From assembly GCA_900766135.1 (NCBI GenBank), contig CAAFUF010000017.1, positions 34,728-98,727 of the forward strand: 64,000 nucleotides of DNA, in the 5' to 3' direction. Positions 25,291 to 34,518 of this stretch are shown here, piece after piece (within the stretch, counting starts at the first letter, position 1; each line of letters opens with the position of its first letter). The notes beneath the pieces were generated by a model that had not been told where the DNA came from, did no database searches, and saw only the letters and a program-made list of their open reading frames with translations. Both the position numbers and the translations under genes were made by a program. This DNA is from Paenibacillaceae bacterium (GTDB taxonomy: Bacteria > Bacillota > Bacilli > Paenibacillales > Paenibacillaceae).

Positions 25291-26352
25291 TTGTCAGATC
25301 GTAAAGCAGCGCTGGAGATGGCGCTTCGCCAAATAGAAAAGCAATTCGGTAAAGGTTCGATCATGAAGCTGGGAGAGTCGACGCATATGCAGGTGGAGAT
25401 CGTTCCGAGCGGATCGATCGCCCTGGATATCGCCCTTGGTACGGGCGGCCTTCCTCGCGGACGGATCATCGAAGTTTACGGACCGGAATCCTCCGGTAAA
25501 ACGACGGTAGCGTTGCACGCGATTGCCGAGGTTCAGAAGATCGGCGGACAAGCTGCCTTCATCGACGCCGAGCATGCGCTGGACCCGTCTTACGCCAGCA
25601 AGCTGGGCGTGAATATCGACGAACTCCTGCTGTCCCAGCCGGATACAGGGGAACAAGCGTTGGAAATCGCCGAAGCGCTCGTACGCAGCGGCGCGGTGGA
25701 TATCATCGTCATCGACTCCGTAGCGGCACTGGTGCCTAAAGCGGAGATCGAAGGCGAAATGGGGGACTCGCACGTCGGCTTGCAGGCCCGCCTGATGTCG
25801 CAGGCCCTGCGGAAGCTGTCGGGGGCGATCAGCAAGTCGAAGACGATCGCGATCTTCATCAACCAGCTGCGTGAGAAAGTCGGCGTGATGTTCGGTAACC
25901 CGGAGACGACGCCAGGCGGACGCGCGCTGAAATTCTATTCCACAGTTCGTTTGGATGTACGCCGCATTGAAACGATCAAGATGGGCAACGACATGGTGGG
26001 GAACCGGACGCGGATCAAGGTCGTGAAGAATAAGGTGGCGCCTCCTTTCAAACAAGCGGAAATCGACATCATGTACGGTGAAGGCATTTCCAAAGAAGGC
26101 AGCATCATCGACATCGGGACGGAGCTGGACATCGTGGACAAGAGCGGTGCCTGGTATTCGTATTCCGGCGAACGCCTTGGACAAGGCCGTGAGAACGCGA
26201 AGCAGTTCTTGAAGGAGCATCCGGAGATCTCGAATACGATTGAGCAGAGAATCCGCGAAGCCAGCAATCTGACGACGTCGGTAGCCCCGGCTTCCGCCAA
26301 CGAACTGGAAGCGGAGCTTGAGGAAGAACAAGCGCTGTTCGGAGATGAATAA
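25291..26352 (+). CDS. recA: recombinase RecA
   Basis: Central homologous-recombination ATPase and co-protease for LexA cleavage, 353 residues. Walker A is GPESSGKT (about 65-72) and Walker B IVIDSVAAL. The L1/L2 DNA-binding loops are seen at VPKAEIEGEMGDSHVG and MFGNPETTPGGRALKFY, and an acidic C-terminal tail rich in Glu ends the protein. The start is TTG at 25291 with AAGGA 10 bases upstream. SOS box and promoter precede it; recX follows after a terminator-like hairpin. Confidence 0.98.
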   Translation: MSDRKAALEMALRQIEKQFGKGSIMKLGESTHMQVEIVPSGSIALDIALGTGGLPRGRIIEVYGPESSGKTTVALHAIAEVQKIGGQAAFIDAEHALDPSYASKLGVNIDELLLSQPDTGEQALEIAEALVRSGAVDIIVIDSVAALVPKAEIEGEMGDSHVGLQARLMSQALRKLSGAISKSKTIAIFINQLREKVGVMFGNPETTPGGRALKFYSTVRLDVRRIETIKMGNDMVGNRTRIKVVKNKVAPPFKQAEIDIMYGEGISKEGSIIDIGTELDIVDKSGAWYSYSGERLGQGRENAKQFLKEHPEISNTIEQRIREASNLTTSVAPASANELEAELEEEQALFGDE

Positions 26353-26374
26353 GCTCGTTAAGCCGTAACTATCA

Positions 26375-26416
26375 AGCGCTCTGACCGCCGGCAATCTGCC
26401 GCGTCAGGGCGCTTTT
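26375..26416 (+). terminator. terminator between recA and recX
   Basis: AGCGCTCTGAC pairs with GTCAGGGCGCT, followed by TTTT only, so partial readthrough into recX is plausible. Confidence 0.65.
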
Positions 26417-26468
26417 GCGGTATTAGGGGAATCGATCGGAATCTTAGGCAGAAGCGGAGGGATATGAT

Positions 26469-27323
26469 GTGAGCAGTTGGGGATCATCGCGGGGGAAGGC
26501 CGCGGGAAAAGGAGCCGGATCTACCTCCGGCGAGCGTAGAGAGGACGAAATCGTGGATATCTCCGACGAGTCGTTCTGGGAGCCGCGTCCGCGAAAGGCC
26601 ATCCGGGATCAAGAGGGGGCGGAACCGGAAGAAGACACCGGTTTGGATGCTTTTCCGGAGGATACCGAGCTGGCGATTACGTCCGTACTGATGCTGAAGC
26701 GACCGAAGCATCGTTATCGGATCTCATTTGGCGCGTATGCGCTGGAGGTTCATGAGGACGTGATGATCAAGTACCGCATGATAAAAGGTGCGGTATTCAC
26801 TAAGGTGGAGCTGGAGGAAATCGTAGCGGCAGACGAGCGCCAGCAGGGATATGCCGATGCGTTGAAATATTTAAGCTTGAAACCGCGAACGACCTATGAA
26901 ATCGCGCAACGTTTGGGAGAAAAAGGCTGGGGCGAGGAGACGATCCAGGACGTTCTTGCCCGTTTGCAGTCGGAAGGATATGTTGATGACGCCGCATACG
27001 CCCAGGAATGGGCTTCTCAACGCGTTAAGCTGCGCGGAAAGGGAAAGCTGTGGGTCAAGCATGAACTGCGCCAGAAAGGCGTGTCCAAGTCGCATATCGA
27101 GGAGGCGCTCGGCGAAGTCAGTGAAGATGACGAGTTTGAGAGCGCCCTTCAGCTAGGGTTAAAGAAGTGGCAGGGAACCACGGGAGAACCGCTTGACCGA
27201 AAACGCAAAACCGGCGCTTTCCTGCAGCGCCGCGGCTTTAGCGGGAGCGTCGTATCCCGGGTCATGCGGGAACTTGGCAACCGGGAACAGATGCATGGAA
27301 TGGACGATTGGGACGAAGAATAG
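26469..27323 (+). CDS. recX: regulatory protein RecX
   Basis: 284-residue RecX, which modulates RecA filaments. The helical-repeat core covers about residues 120-275 (DALKYLSLKPRTTYEIAQRL; EGYVDDAAYAQEWASQRV). It carries an N-terminal extension of about 60 polar residues not needed for the core, making it longer than E. coli RecX (166) but similar to Bacillus RecX (264). Start GTG 26469, 7 bases after GGAGGG. Its place after recA supports the call. Confidence 0.88.
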   Translation: MSSWGSSRGKAAGKGAGSTSGERREDEIVDISDESFWEPRPRKAIRDQEGAEPEEDTGLDAFPEDTELAITSVLMLKRPKHRYRISFGAYALEVHEDVMIKYRMIKGAVFTKVELEEIVAADERQQGYADALKYLSLKPRTTYEIAQRLGEKGWGEETIQDVLARLQSEGYVDDAAYAQEWASQRVKLRGKGKLWVKHELRQKGVSKSHIEEALGEVSEDDEFESALQLGLKKWQGTTGEPLDRKRKTGAFLQRRGFSGSVVSRVMRELGNREQMHGMDDWDEE

Positions 27324-27352
27324 AAGGACGGGAGGGAACTCCTGTCATTTGC

Positions 27353-27382
27353 TTGACAATATCTTTTGTCAAATAATAAAAT
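27353..27382 (+). promoter_or_regulatory. sigma-A promoter of rny with a dyad over the -35 box
   Basis: TTGACA (27353-27358), an 18-bp spacer and TAAAAT (27377-27382). The perfect inverted repeat TTGACAA-N6-TTGTCAA (27353-27372) overlaps the -35 box. The following 5' leader (27390-27643) has a small hairpin TCATGC / GCATGA at 27502-27519 but no recognised riboswitch or gene. Confidence 0.6.
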
Positions 27383-27643
27383 GAACTTGAATCCATATCA
27401 TCAGAGGCCCTTTTTTTCCTTCCAAAATTATGGGTCTGAGGGTAGGATTTATGTTCTCCAATCATGAAGGCAAAGTGCCTCCGCTTGTGATGGCGGAAGG
27501 GTCATGCATTGCAGCATGAACTGCTGAACTGAATGGGCAAGTCATGAATTTTTTGTATGAATGATGAACCTAGAAACGAAAAGTAACTACAACTGCAAAC
27601 ATCCCAAGGAATGCCTTGGAGGAAACAACGGGGAGGTGAACAG

Positions 27644-29185
27644 ATGCCATCAGTAGTCTGGATCGTTCTCGTTGCAGCCGCTTTATTCTTTGGGTTCGTG
27701 ATCGGGTATTTTATTCGCAAGTCTCTTGCCGAAGCTAAAATTTCCAGTGCAGAGCACGCGGCCAGCCAAATCTTGGAGAATGCCAAGAAGGACGCGGAAG
27801 CACTGAAAAAGGAAACGGTTCTGGAAGCCAAGGACGAAGTCCACAAGCTTAGAGCCGAAGCTGATAAAGACATTCGTGAACGTCGGAATGAAATACAACG
27901 ACAAGAAAGACGATTGTTGCAAAAAGAAGAGTCGCTGGATAAAAAATTAGAATCGCTTGAACGTAAAGAAGAGCAAGTGGTCAGCAAAGAGAAACGGATC
28001 GAAGAAACACAACAGCAAATCGATTTGATCTACAAGAGTCAAGTTCAGGAATTGGAGCGGATTTCCAACCTTACGATGGAAGATGCCCGTTCGATCATTT
28101 TGAACAACGTGGAGCAGGAAGTACGCCATGAAACCGCGCAGATGATTAAAGACATTGAACAGCAAGCGAAGGAAGAAGCGGATAAGAAATCCCGCGAGAT
28201 CATTACGCTGGCGATTCAACGTTGCGCTGCCGATCATGTGGCGGAGACGACGGTTTCCGTCGTAACGCTGCCGAACGAAGAGATGAAGGGGCGGATCATC
28301 GGCCGGGAAGGCCGGAATATCCGAGCGCTCGAAACCCTGACCGGGATCGATCTCATTATCGACGATACGCCGGAAGCGGTCATCTTGTCGGGCTTTGATC
28401 CGATTCGCCGCGAAATTGCCCGGACCGCCCTGGAGAAATTAGTGGCGGACGGACGGATTCACCCGGCCCGGATCGAAGAAATGGTCGAGAAATCCCGCCG
28501 GGAAGTGGACGAACGCATTCGCGAATACGGCGAACAAGCCACGTTCGAAGTGGGCGTGCATGCGTTGCATCCGGATTTGATCAAGATTTTGGGACGTCTC
28601 AAGTTCCGGACAAGCTACGGTCAAAACGTATTAAAGCACTCGATGGAAGTCGCATATCTGGCCGGATTGATGGCCGGGGAGCTAGGCGAAGACATCGCTC
28701 TTGCCAAACGGGCAGGCTTGCTGCACGATATCGGTAAAGCGCTTGATCATGAAGTGGAAGGGTCTCATGTCGAAATCGGCGTGGAGTTGGCGAAGAAGTA
28801 CAAAGAACATCCGGTGGTTATTAACAGCATTGCCTCTCACCACGGCGATTGCGAAGCCACCTCTGTCATTGCCATGCTGGTTGGCGCAGCCGATGCTTTG
28901 TCGGCGGCAAGACCGGGCGCGCGTCGGGAAACGCTCGAAACCTACATTCGTCGGTTGGAGAAACTCGAGGAAATTTCCGAGTCGTTCGAAGGCGTCGAGA
29001 AATCGTTTGCCATTCAGGCGGGCCGCGAGGTGCGCGTGATGGTGCAGCCGGACAAAATCGACGACGCGGAAGCATTCCGCTTGGCGCGTGACATTACCAA
29101 GACGATTGAAAGTGAACTGGATTATCCGGGTCATATCAAAGTTACCGTCATCCGCGAAACGCGGGCGGTTGAATACGCCAAGTAA
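27644..29185 (+). CDS. rny: ribonuclease Y
   Basis: Membrane-anchored endoribonuclease that starts mRNA decay, 513 residues. Domains: one N-terminal membrane helix (about 3-25), a long charged coiled coil (about 30-190), a KH RNA-binding domain (GRIIGREGRNIRALE, about 215-275) and an HD phosphohydrolase domain (about 330-425) with the catalytic LLHDIGKA motif. I chose ATG 27644 behind GGGGAGGTG; the upstream extension from 27611 would precede this site. ymdB follows, as in B. subtilis. Confidence 0.96.
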   Translation: MPSVVWIVLVAAALFFGFVIGYFIRKSLAEAKISSAEHAASQILENAKKDAEALKKETVLEAKDEVHKLRAEADKDIRERRNEIQRQERRLLQKEESLDKKLESLERKEEQVVSKEKRIEETQQQIDLIYKSQVQELERISNLTMEDARSIILNNVEQEVRHETAQMIKDIEQQAKEEADKKSREIITLAIQRCAADHVAETTVSVVTLPNEEMKGRIIGREGRNIRALETLTGIDLIIDDTPEAVILSGFDPIRREIARTALEKLVADGRIHPARIEEMVEKSRREVDERIREYGEQATFEVGVHALHPDLIKILGRLKFRTSYGQNVLKHSMEVAYLAGLMAGELGEDIALAKRAGLLHDIGKALDHEVEGSHVEIGVELAKKYKEHPVVINSIASHHGDCEATSVIAMLVGAADALSAARPGARRETLETYIRRLEKLEEISESFEGVEKSFAIQAGREVRVMVQPDKIDDAEAFRLARDITKTIESELDYPGHIKVTVIRETRAVEYAK

Positions 29186-29196
29186 AGGTTATGCTG

Positions 29197-29226
29197 AAAA
29201 GTGGCCCCTCGCGGGCCGCTTTTTCA
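29197..29226 (+). terminator. terminator after rny
   Basis: GTGGCCC / GGGCCGC stem flanked by AAAA and TTTTT. Confidence 0.8.
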
Positions 29227-29277
29227 TTGCCTGCAAGACCCTAAGCTTTGGGTCATTGGTCAGAGGAGGGAACCAAC

Positions 29278-30072
29278 ATTAAAGTTCTGTTTATCGGAGA
29301 TATCGTCGGCAATACGGGGCGCAAGGCGCTGAAAGCCACGCTGCCCCACTTAAAATCGAAATACAATCCACATATCATCATCGCCAACGGGGAGAACGCT
29401 GCGGCGGGCCGGGGCATTAACGCCAACATCGCCAAAGAGTTTTTCGACCAAGGCATTCATGGTTTAACGATGGGCAACCACACGTGGGACAATAAAGAAA
29501 TCTTCGACTTCATCGATGACGAATCGCGAATGGTTCGGCCGGCCAATTACCCGCCGGGTACGCCGGGTCGGGGATTTACGGTAATCAAAGCGGGCGGCAA
29601 GGAGCTGGCCGTGGTGAATTTGATGGGCCGCACCTTCCTGCCGGCGATCGATGACCCTTTTCGGGCTGCCGATGAAATCATCGGGCAACTGTCCAAGAAG
29701 CACAAGTGTATCCTGGTCGATTTCCATGCCGAGGCCACTTCCGAAAAAATCGCCATGGGCTGGCACCTGGACGGCCGTGCTTCGCTAGTCGTGGGGACGC
29801 ATACGCATGTGCAGAGCAATGATGATACGATCCTGCCGCAAGGAACGGCTTACCTGACCGATGCCGGCATGGTCGGCTCGCGCGAAGGCATTCTGGGCAT
29901 GGAGCGTACGGCGGTGCTGCGCAAGTTCACGACCCAGCTTCCCGTCCGGTTTCAAGTCTGCGAAGGGAAATGGCATTTTCACGCGGTCATCGTCGAAGTG
30001 GATGAATCCACCGGCAAAGCGCAAAAAATTCAAAAAATTCGCTTGCTCGAGGACGAATGGCTAATGGATTAA
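29278..30072 (+). CDS. ymdB: YmdB-type metallophosphoesterase, probably starting at ATT
   Basis: Calcineurin-like phosphodiesterase of 264 residues acting on cyclic nucleotides; B. subtilis YmdB controls biofilm/motility choice. Motifs: FIGDIVG (metal-binding Asp), NGENAA, MGNHTWD, DFHAEATSEK and VVGTHTHVQ. The family start aligns with the ATT codon at 29278, giving IKVLFIGDIVG. AGGAGGG ends 7 bases before it, and no ATG, GTG or TTG lies at that position. The only in-frame alternative, TTG 29248, has no ribosome binding site and would add 10 unusual residues. Confidence 0.9.
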   Translation: MKVLFIGDIVGNTGRKALKATLPHLKSKYNPHIIIANGENAAAGRGINANIAKEFFDQGIHGLTMGNHTWDNKEIFDFIDDESRMVRPANYPPGTPGRGFTVIKAGGKELAVVNLMGRTFLPAIDDPFRAADEIIGQLSKKHKCILVDFHAEATSEKIAMGWHLDGRASLVVGTHTHVQSNDDTILPQGTAYLTDAGMVGSREGILGMERTAVLRKFTTQLPVRFQVCEGKWHFHAVIVEVDESTGKAQKIQKIRLLEDEWLMD

Positions 30073-30164
30073 ATTTAAAGGAAAGCGATTCCGCAGCGAT
30101 GCGGCAAAACGCCCGGAAGTCCATAGAATCAAGGCCTCCCGAAACTTAGCCCCCGGGAAAAAGA

Positions 30165-30189
30165 AGGAATATCCCGAATTCTCACGAAT
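30165..30189 (+). promoter_or_regulatory. candidate sigma-H promoter of spoVS
   Basis: AGGAATAT (30165-30172), a 12-bp spacer and CGAAT (30185-30189) fit the sigma-H pattern RnAGGAwWW-N12-14-RnnGAAT. B. subtilis spoVS is sigma-H dependent. Confidence 0.55.
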
Positions 30190-30238
30190 ATCTTCTAAGT
30201 AGTGGAATCCAACGAATATTCCCAGGGAGGTACTAACC

Positions 30239-30499
30239 ATGGAAGTATTAAAGGTTTCAGCAAAATCCAACCCCAACTCCGTTGCCGGCGCGTTGGCCGG
30301 CGTACTCAGAGAACGTGGCGCTGCTGAACTTCAGGCCATTGGGGCGGGTGCTCTTAACCAAGCCATCAAAGCCGTAGCGATCGCCCGGGGATTCGTCGCG
30401 CCAAGCGGCGTGGACTTGATTTGCATTCCGGCCTTTACCGACATCGTGATCGATGGCGAGGATCGGACCGCTATTAAACTAATCGTAGAACCGAGATAA
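30239..30499 (+). CDS. spoVS: stage V sporulation protein S
   Basis: 86-residue Alba-like nucleic-acid-binding protein required for sporulation beyond stage V and linked to coat assembly and division. The sequence is almost family-invariant: MEVLKVSAKSNPNSVAGALA at the start and GVDLICIPAFTDIVIDGEDR near the end. AGGGAGGT precedes the ATG, with a sigma-H-like promoter upstream and a strong terminator after. Confidence 0.97.
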   Translation: MEVLKVSAKSNPNSVAGALAGVLRERGAAELQAIGAGALNQAIKAVAIARGFVAPSGVDLICIPAFTDIVIDGEDRTAIKLIVEPR

Positions 30500-30517
30500 T
30501 ATTTCGATAGAAATGAC

Positions 30518-30550
30518 GCCTGTTTACGTCCCCGTAGACAGGCTTTTTTG
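30518..30550 (+). terminator. intrinsic terminator after spoVS
   Basis: GCCTGT(T)TACG... pairs with CGTAGACAGGC, followed by TTTTTTG and a further T-run. Confidence 0.85.
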
Positions 30551-30589
30551 TTTTTTTCGGCAAACTATCCGTAACGAGGAGGTAAGATC

Positions 30590-31543
30590 ATGAAGATGCC
30601 GATCATCGATTTTCATTGCGACGCTTTAAGTAAAATGCAACTGGATCCGAAGCTGGACTTTACCCGGGACCGCCGGCTGGACGTCAATCTGCGCCGTTTG
30701 GAGGAAGGCGGAGTGAAGCTGCAAACGTTCGCGATTTTTCTGTCCGAACGGCTGGGGCCCCCGAAAATGGAACATATCCTGGGACAAATCGATTTGTTTC
30801 GGGAGCGGGTTCAATCGCTTGGCGTGCTTGCGGTGCAATCGGGCGAGGATCTGGTTGCCCTGGAGCAAGGCGATGCCATCGGAGGCCTGCTGTCGCTCGA
30901 AGGGGCGGACGGGCTGGAGGGCAACTTGCATTATGTCCGCCTTTGTTACGAAAAAGGCGTCAGGCTTCTCGGATTGACCTGGAACTACGCCAACTGGGCC
31001 GCCGACGGGATCATGGAGCCGCGAAACGGCGGATTTACGTCAGCTGGGCTGGAGCTGGTCAGATTATGCCATGAGCTCGGAATCATTCTGGACGTCTCGC
31101 ATTTGTCGGTCAAAGGATTTTGGGAGCTCCAGGAGCTCGCAGAGTCGGCCGGCAAGCCGTTTATCGCTTCGCATTCCAATGCTTATCAGGTTTGTCCGCA
31201 TGCGCGTAACCTTCGCGATGATCAGATCCAGGCCATCCTTAAGCTGGGCGGGCGAATCGGGTTAACCTTCGTGCCTTGGTTCGTTAAAGAGGGCAAAAAA
31301 GCCTCCAGCAAAGATTTGCTGCCTCATATCGATCGAATTTGTTCTTTGGGCGGTGCGGCCAATCTGATGTTCGGCTCCGATTTCGACGGGATCGAAACCC
31401 ATCTGACCGATCTCCGGCATTCGGGACATTACGCCGTTTGGCAGGAAACTTTGCTGAAATATTACCCGGAAGAGCTTGTCCGCGGATGGTTGTACGACAA
31501 TGCAGCCGCGTTCCTGCGCGCTTGGTTGCCCTCTCACAAGTAA
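30590..31543 (+). CDS. M19 family membrane-type dipeptidase
   Basis: Zinc dipeptidase of the renal-dipeptidase (M19) family, 317 residues. Metal ligands are visible in DFHCD (about 7-11), LEGAD, DVSHLS, ASHSNA and FGSDFDG. It probably cleaves small dipeptides, possibly D-containing ones from cell-wall turnover; the substrate is inferred only from the family. No signal peptide, so likely cytoplasmic. GAGGAGGT precedes the ATG. A dipeptidase between spoVS and korAB is also found in other Bacilli, as I recall. Confidence 0.88.
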   Translation: MKMPIIDFHCDALSKMQLDPKLDFTRDRRLDVNLRRLEEGGVKLQTFAIFLSERLGPPKMEHILGQIDLFRERVQSLGVLAVQSGEDLVALEQGDAIGGLLSLEGADGLEGNLHYVRLCYEKGVRLLGLTWNYANWAADGIMEPRNGGFTSAGLELVRLCHELGIILDVSHLSVKGFWELQELAESAGKPFIASHSNAYQVCPHARNLRDDQIQAILKLGGRIGLTFVPWFVKEGKKASSKDLLPHIDRICSLGGAANLMFGSDFDGIETHLTDLRHSGHYAVWQETLLKYYPEELVRGWLYDNAAAFLRAWLPSHK

Positions 31544-31769
31544 GCGCTTTAATTCATCCAATTACGAGAACGAATTGATCGAAAACTACTATATGAAAAA
31601 AGGCTAGAAAACGCTTGCTTTTTACCAGGTTGAGACATAAAATTGACATGACTCTGAAACAGAATGTTCACAAACAACGGGCCGAAATGTGACCTCTTGC
31701 ACGTTAACATTCGAACTGCAATATTATTTCAATTTTTCCATTGCGATACGATTAAAGGGGTGGGCGATC

Positions 31770-33545
31770 TTGATTAGTCAATTGTCTTGGAAGATCGGTG
31801 GACAGCAGGGAGAGGGCGTTGAAAGTACGGACCGGATTTTTTCGACGGCTTTGAACCGGCTGGGATATTATTTGTACGGGTATCGGCATTTCTCCTCCCG
31901 TATCAAAGGCGGTCATACGAATAACAAAATCCGGATCAGTACCAAGCCGATTCGCGCGATTTCCGACGACTTGGACATTTTAGTCGCTTTTGACCAAGAA
32001 AGTATCGATTTGAACGCGCAGGAGCTGCGCGGCGGCGGGGTGATCGTGGCGGATGCCAAGTTTAACCCGACGGTGCCGGAGGGTGTTGATGCCCGTCTGT
32101 TCCCGGTGCCGATTACCAGCATAGCCGAAGAGCTTGGGACTTCGCTGATGAAGAACATGGTTGCTTCCGGTGCATCCTGGGCGCTGCTCGGTCTTCCGCT
32201 TGAGGTGTTCAATAAAGCGGTGGAAGAGGAATTCGGCCGCAAAGGGCCGGCAATCGTAGAGAAGAATATCGAAGCGGTAAAACGGGGCGCGGATTTCGTG
32301 CTCGAGCTCGCCGGAGGCCCTCTGGACGAATTCAAGCTTGAGCCGGCCGACGGTAAGCAAAAGCTGTTCATGATCGGCAACGATGCGATCGGCCTGGGAG
32401 CCGTCGCGGCAGGCTGCCGGATTATGAGTGCATACCCGATTACACCCGCTTCTGAAATTATGGAATATTTGATCAAAAAATTGCCGAAATTCGGCGGTAC
32501 GGTCATACAAACCGAGGACGAAATCGCAGCGATTACGATGGCGATCGGTTCGAGTTATGCCGGTGTTCGTACGATGACGGCATCGGCGGGGCCCGGCTTG
32601 TCCCTGATGATGGAAGCGATCGGCTTGGCCGGCATGACCGAAACGCCGGTCGTCATCATCGATACGCAGCGCGGCGGTCCAAGTACCGGCCTTCCGACGA
32701 AGCAGGAGCAAAGCGATATCAATGCGCTGATCTACGGCACGCACGGGGAAATCCCGAAAATCGTGATCGCGCCGAGCTCGATAGAGGAATGCTTCTACGA
32801 TACGATTGAGGCTTTCAACCTTGCCGAGAAATATCAAGTGCCTGTAATCGTGGCCACGGACTTGCAATTATCCCTTGGTAAACAGTCTTGCGAAATGCTC
32901 GATTACAGCAAGGTATCCATCGATCGCGGCTATCTCGTGAAGGACATTCCGGACCGGGACGATTCGAGCATGTTCAACCGCTATGCGTTTACCGAGAATG
33001 GCATCTCCCCACGGGTGCTGCCGGGCGAAAAGAACGGCATTTACCATGTGACCGGGGTCGAGCATGACGAATCCGGCCGTCCGTCGGAAAGTACGGTCAA
33101 CCGGAAGAAAATGATGGATAAACGGCTGCGGAAGCTGGCTCAACTCGAAGTGACCAACCCGATTCACCTGCAAGCGCCTCATGCCGAACCGGATCTGTTG
33201 ATCATCGGCATGGGTTCAACGGGCGGCACGATTGATCAAGCGCGCGTGCACCTGACCGAAGACGGGGTGAAGACGAACCACATGACCGTGCGGTTGATGC
33301 ACCCGTTCCCGACGGAACAAGTGCTGCCGCAAATCGCGAAGGCGAAGAAAGTGGTCGTTCTGGAGAACAACGCAACCGGCCAATTGGCGAATTTGATTAA
33401 ACAAAACGTCGGCTATCACGACAAGATCGTGAATGTGCTGAAATATAACGGCAATCCGTTCCTTCCTTCGGAAGTCTACGAAGAATGCAAGAAGGCAGCC
33501 GGGAATAAAGCGCAGGAGGAGTTGGTGAAAAATGGCAACGTTTAA
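31770..33545 (+). CDS. korA: 2-oxoacid:acceptor oxidoreductase, fused gamma-alpha subunit
   Basis: 591-residue large subunit of a two-subunit 2-oxoacid:ferredoxin oxidoreductase. The N-terminal ~190 residues are the gamma domain (KIGGQQGEGVESTDRIF); the rest is the alpha/pyrimidine-binding domain (SAYPITPASEIMEYL; TMTASAGPGLSLM; RGGPSTGLPTKQEQ). With KorB it converts a 2-oxoacid such as 2-oxoglutarate, CoA and ferredoxin to acyl-CoA, CO2 and reduced ferredoxin. TTG 31770 was chosen because AAAGGGGTG lies about 8 bases upstream; an extension to 31689 lacks a site. It overlaps korB by 14 bases. No clear -10 box is seen upstream. Confidence 0.88.
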   Translation: MISQLSWKIGGQQGEGVESTDRIFSTALNRLGYYLYGYRHFSSRIKGGHTNNKIRISTKPIRAISDDLDILVAFDQESIDLNAQELRGGGVIVADAKFNPTVPEGVDARLFPVPITSIAEELGTSLMKNMVASGASWALLGLPLEVFNKAVEEEFGRKGPAIVEKNIEAVKRGADFVLELAGGPLDEFKLEPADGKQKLFMIGNDAIGLGAVAAGCRIMSAYPITPASEIMEYLIKKLPKFGGTVIQTEDEIAAITMAIGSSYAGVRTMTASAGPGLSLMMEAIGLAGMTETPVVIIDTQRGGPSTGLPTKQEQSDINALIYGTHGEIPKIVIAPSSIEECFYDTIEAFNLAEKYQVPVIVATDLQLSLGKQSCEMLDYSKVSIDRGYLVKDIPDRDDSSMFNRYAFTENGISPRVLPGEKNGIYHVTGVEHDESGRPSESTVNRKKMMDKRLRKLAQLEVTNPIHLQAPHAEPDLLIIGMGSTGGTIDQARVHLTEDGVKTNHMTVRLMHPFPTEQVLPQIAKAKKVVVLENNATGQLANLIKQNVGYHDKIVNVLKYNGNPFLPSEVYEECKKAAGNKAQEELVKNGNV

Positions 33546-34398
33546 AGAGTTCCGTAACAACGTTAAACCTAACTGGTGTCCGGGCTGCGGCGATTTCTCC
33601 ATTCAAGCCGCCATCCAACGCGCAGCGGCGAATGTCGGTCTTGAACCGGAGAACCTTGCCGTCATTTCCGGTATCGGCTGTTCCGGCCGGATCTCCGGTT
33701 ATATCAACGCCTATGGTTTGCACGGGATTCACGGCCGCGCGCTGCCGATCGCCCAAGGCGTGAAGCTGGCCAACCGCGATCTGACGGTTATCGCATCCGG
33801 CGGGGACGGCGACGGCTTCGCGATCGGGATGGGCCATACGGTGCATGCGATTCGCCGTAACATCAACATCACCTACATCGTGATGGATAACCAAATCTAC
33901 GGGTTGACCAAGGGGCAAACTTCTCCGCGCAGCGGCGAAGGCTTCAAAACGAAGAGCACGCCGGAAGGTTCGGTGGAGTCGACCTTGTCGCCGCTCGAAA
34001 TCGCCCTGGCGTCCGGCGCCACCTTCGTGGCCCAGTCGTTCTCCAGCGATTTGAAGCAGCTGACGTCCCTGATCGAGCAAGGGATCCAGCACGAAGGCTT
34101 CTCCTTGATCAACGTGTTCAGCCCATGCGTCACCTTCAACAAAGTGAATACGTACGACTGGTTCAAAGAGAACATCATCAATCTCGAGACCGTACCGGAT
34201 TATGATCCAAGCAACCGGGCGATGGCCATGTCGAAGCTGATGGAGACGAACAGCATGATTACCGGGCTGATCTACCAGAACAAAGAGAAGAAGAGCTACG
34301 AGGATCTTGTCCACGGCTTTAAGAAGGAGCCGCTGGCGTATCAACCTCTGGCCCTTTCCGAAAGCGAGTTTGACAATCTTGTTGCAGAATTTAAATAA
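33532..34398 (+). CDS. korB: 2-oxoacid:ferredoxin oxidoreductase beta subunit
   Basis: 288-residue thiamine-diphosphate-binding beta subunit. WCPGCGDF near residue 15 supplies cluster-binding Cys, with a further Cys in GIGCSGR. The TPP motif is GGDGDGFAIGMGHT (about 83-97) and the substrate loop DNQIYGLTKGQTSPRS. Partner of KorA, whose gene overlaps by 14 bases. The substrate is likely 2-oxoglutarate or pyruvate; sequence alone does not decide. Confidence 0.9.
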   Translation: MATFKEFRNNVKPNWCPGCGDFSIQAAIQRAAANVGLEPENLAVISGIGCSGRISGYINAYGLHGIHGRALPIAQGVKLANRDLTVIASGGDGDGFAIGMGHTVHAIRRNINITYIVMDNQIYGLTKGQTSPRSGEGFKTKSTPEGSVESTLSPLEIALASGATFVAQSFSSDLKQLTSLIEQGIQHEGFSLINVFSPCVTFNKVNTYDWFKENIINLETVPDYDPSNRAMAMSKLMETNSMITGLIYQNKEKKSYEDLVHGFKKEPLAYQPLALSESEFDNLVAEFK

Positions 34399-34404
34399 TG
34401 GGGT

Positions 34405-34442
34405 AAAAGGCGTCCATTTCCGGTGGACGTCTTTTCCTTTTT
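34405..34442 (+). terminator. terminator after korAB
   Basis: AAAAGGCGTCCA pairs with TGGACGTCTTTT, with one mismatch, then a T-rich tail. Confidence 0.8.
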
Positions 34443-34518
34443 TTCGCCATTAGGTGTATAATGAGTAACGATGTGAATCGTCATCGATATAGAGATTATA
34501 CGAGGAGTGTTTGTAGAC

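Noticed and set aside
25294..26394. 366-codon minus-strand frame
   Set aside because: Shadow of recA; no start site and no recognisable domain.
31643..31700. Promoter starting at TTGACA upstream of korA
   Set aside because: A perfect -35 box is present, but no acceptable -10 hexamer lies 16-19 bases downstream.
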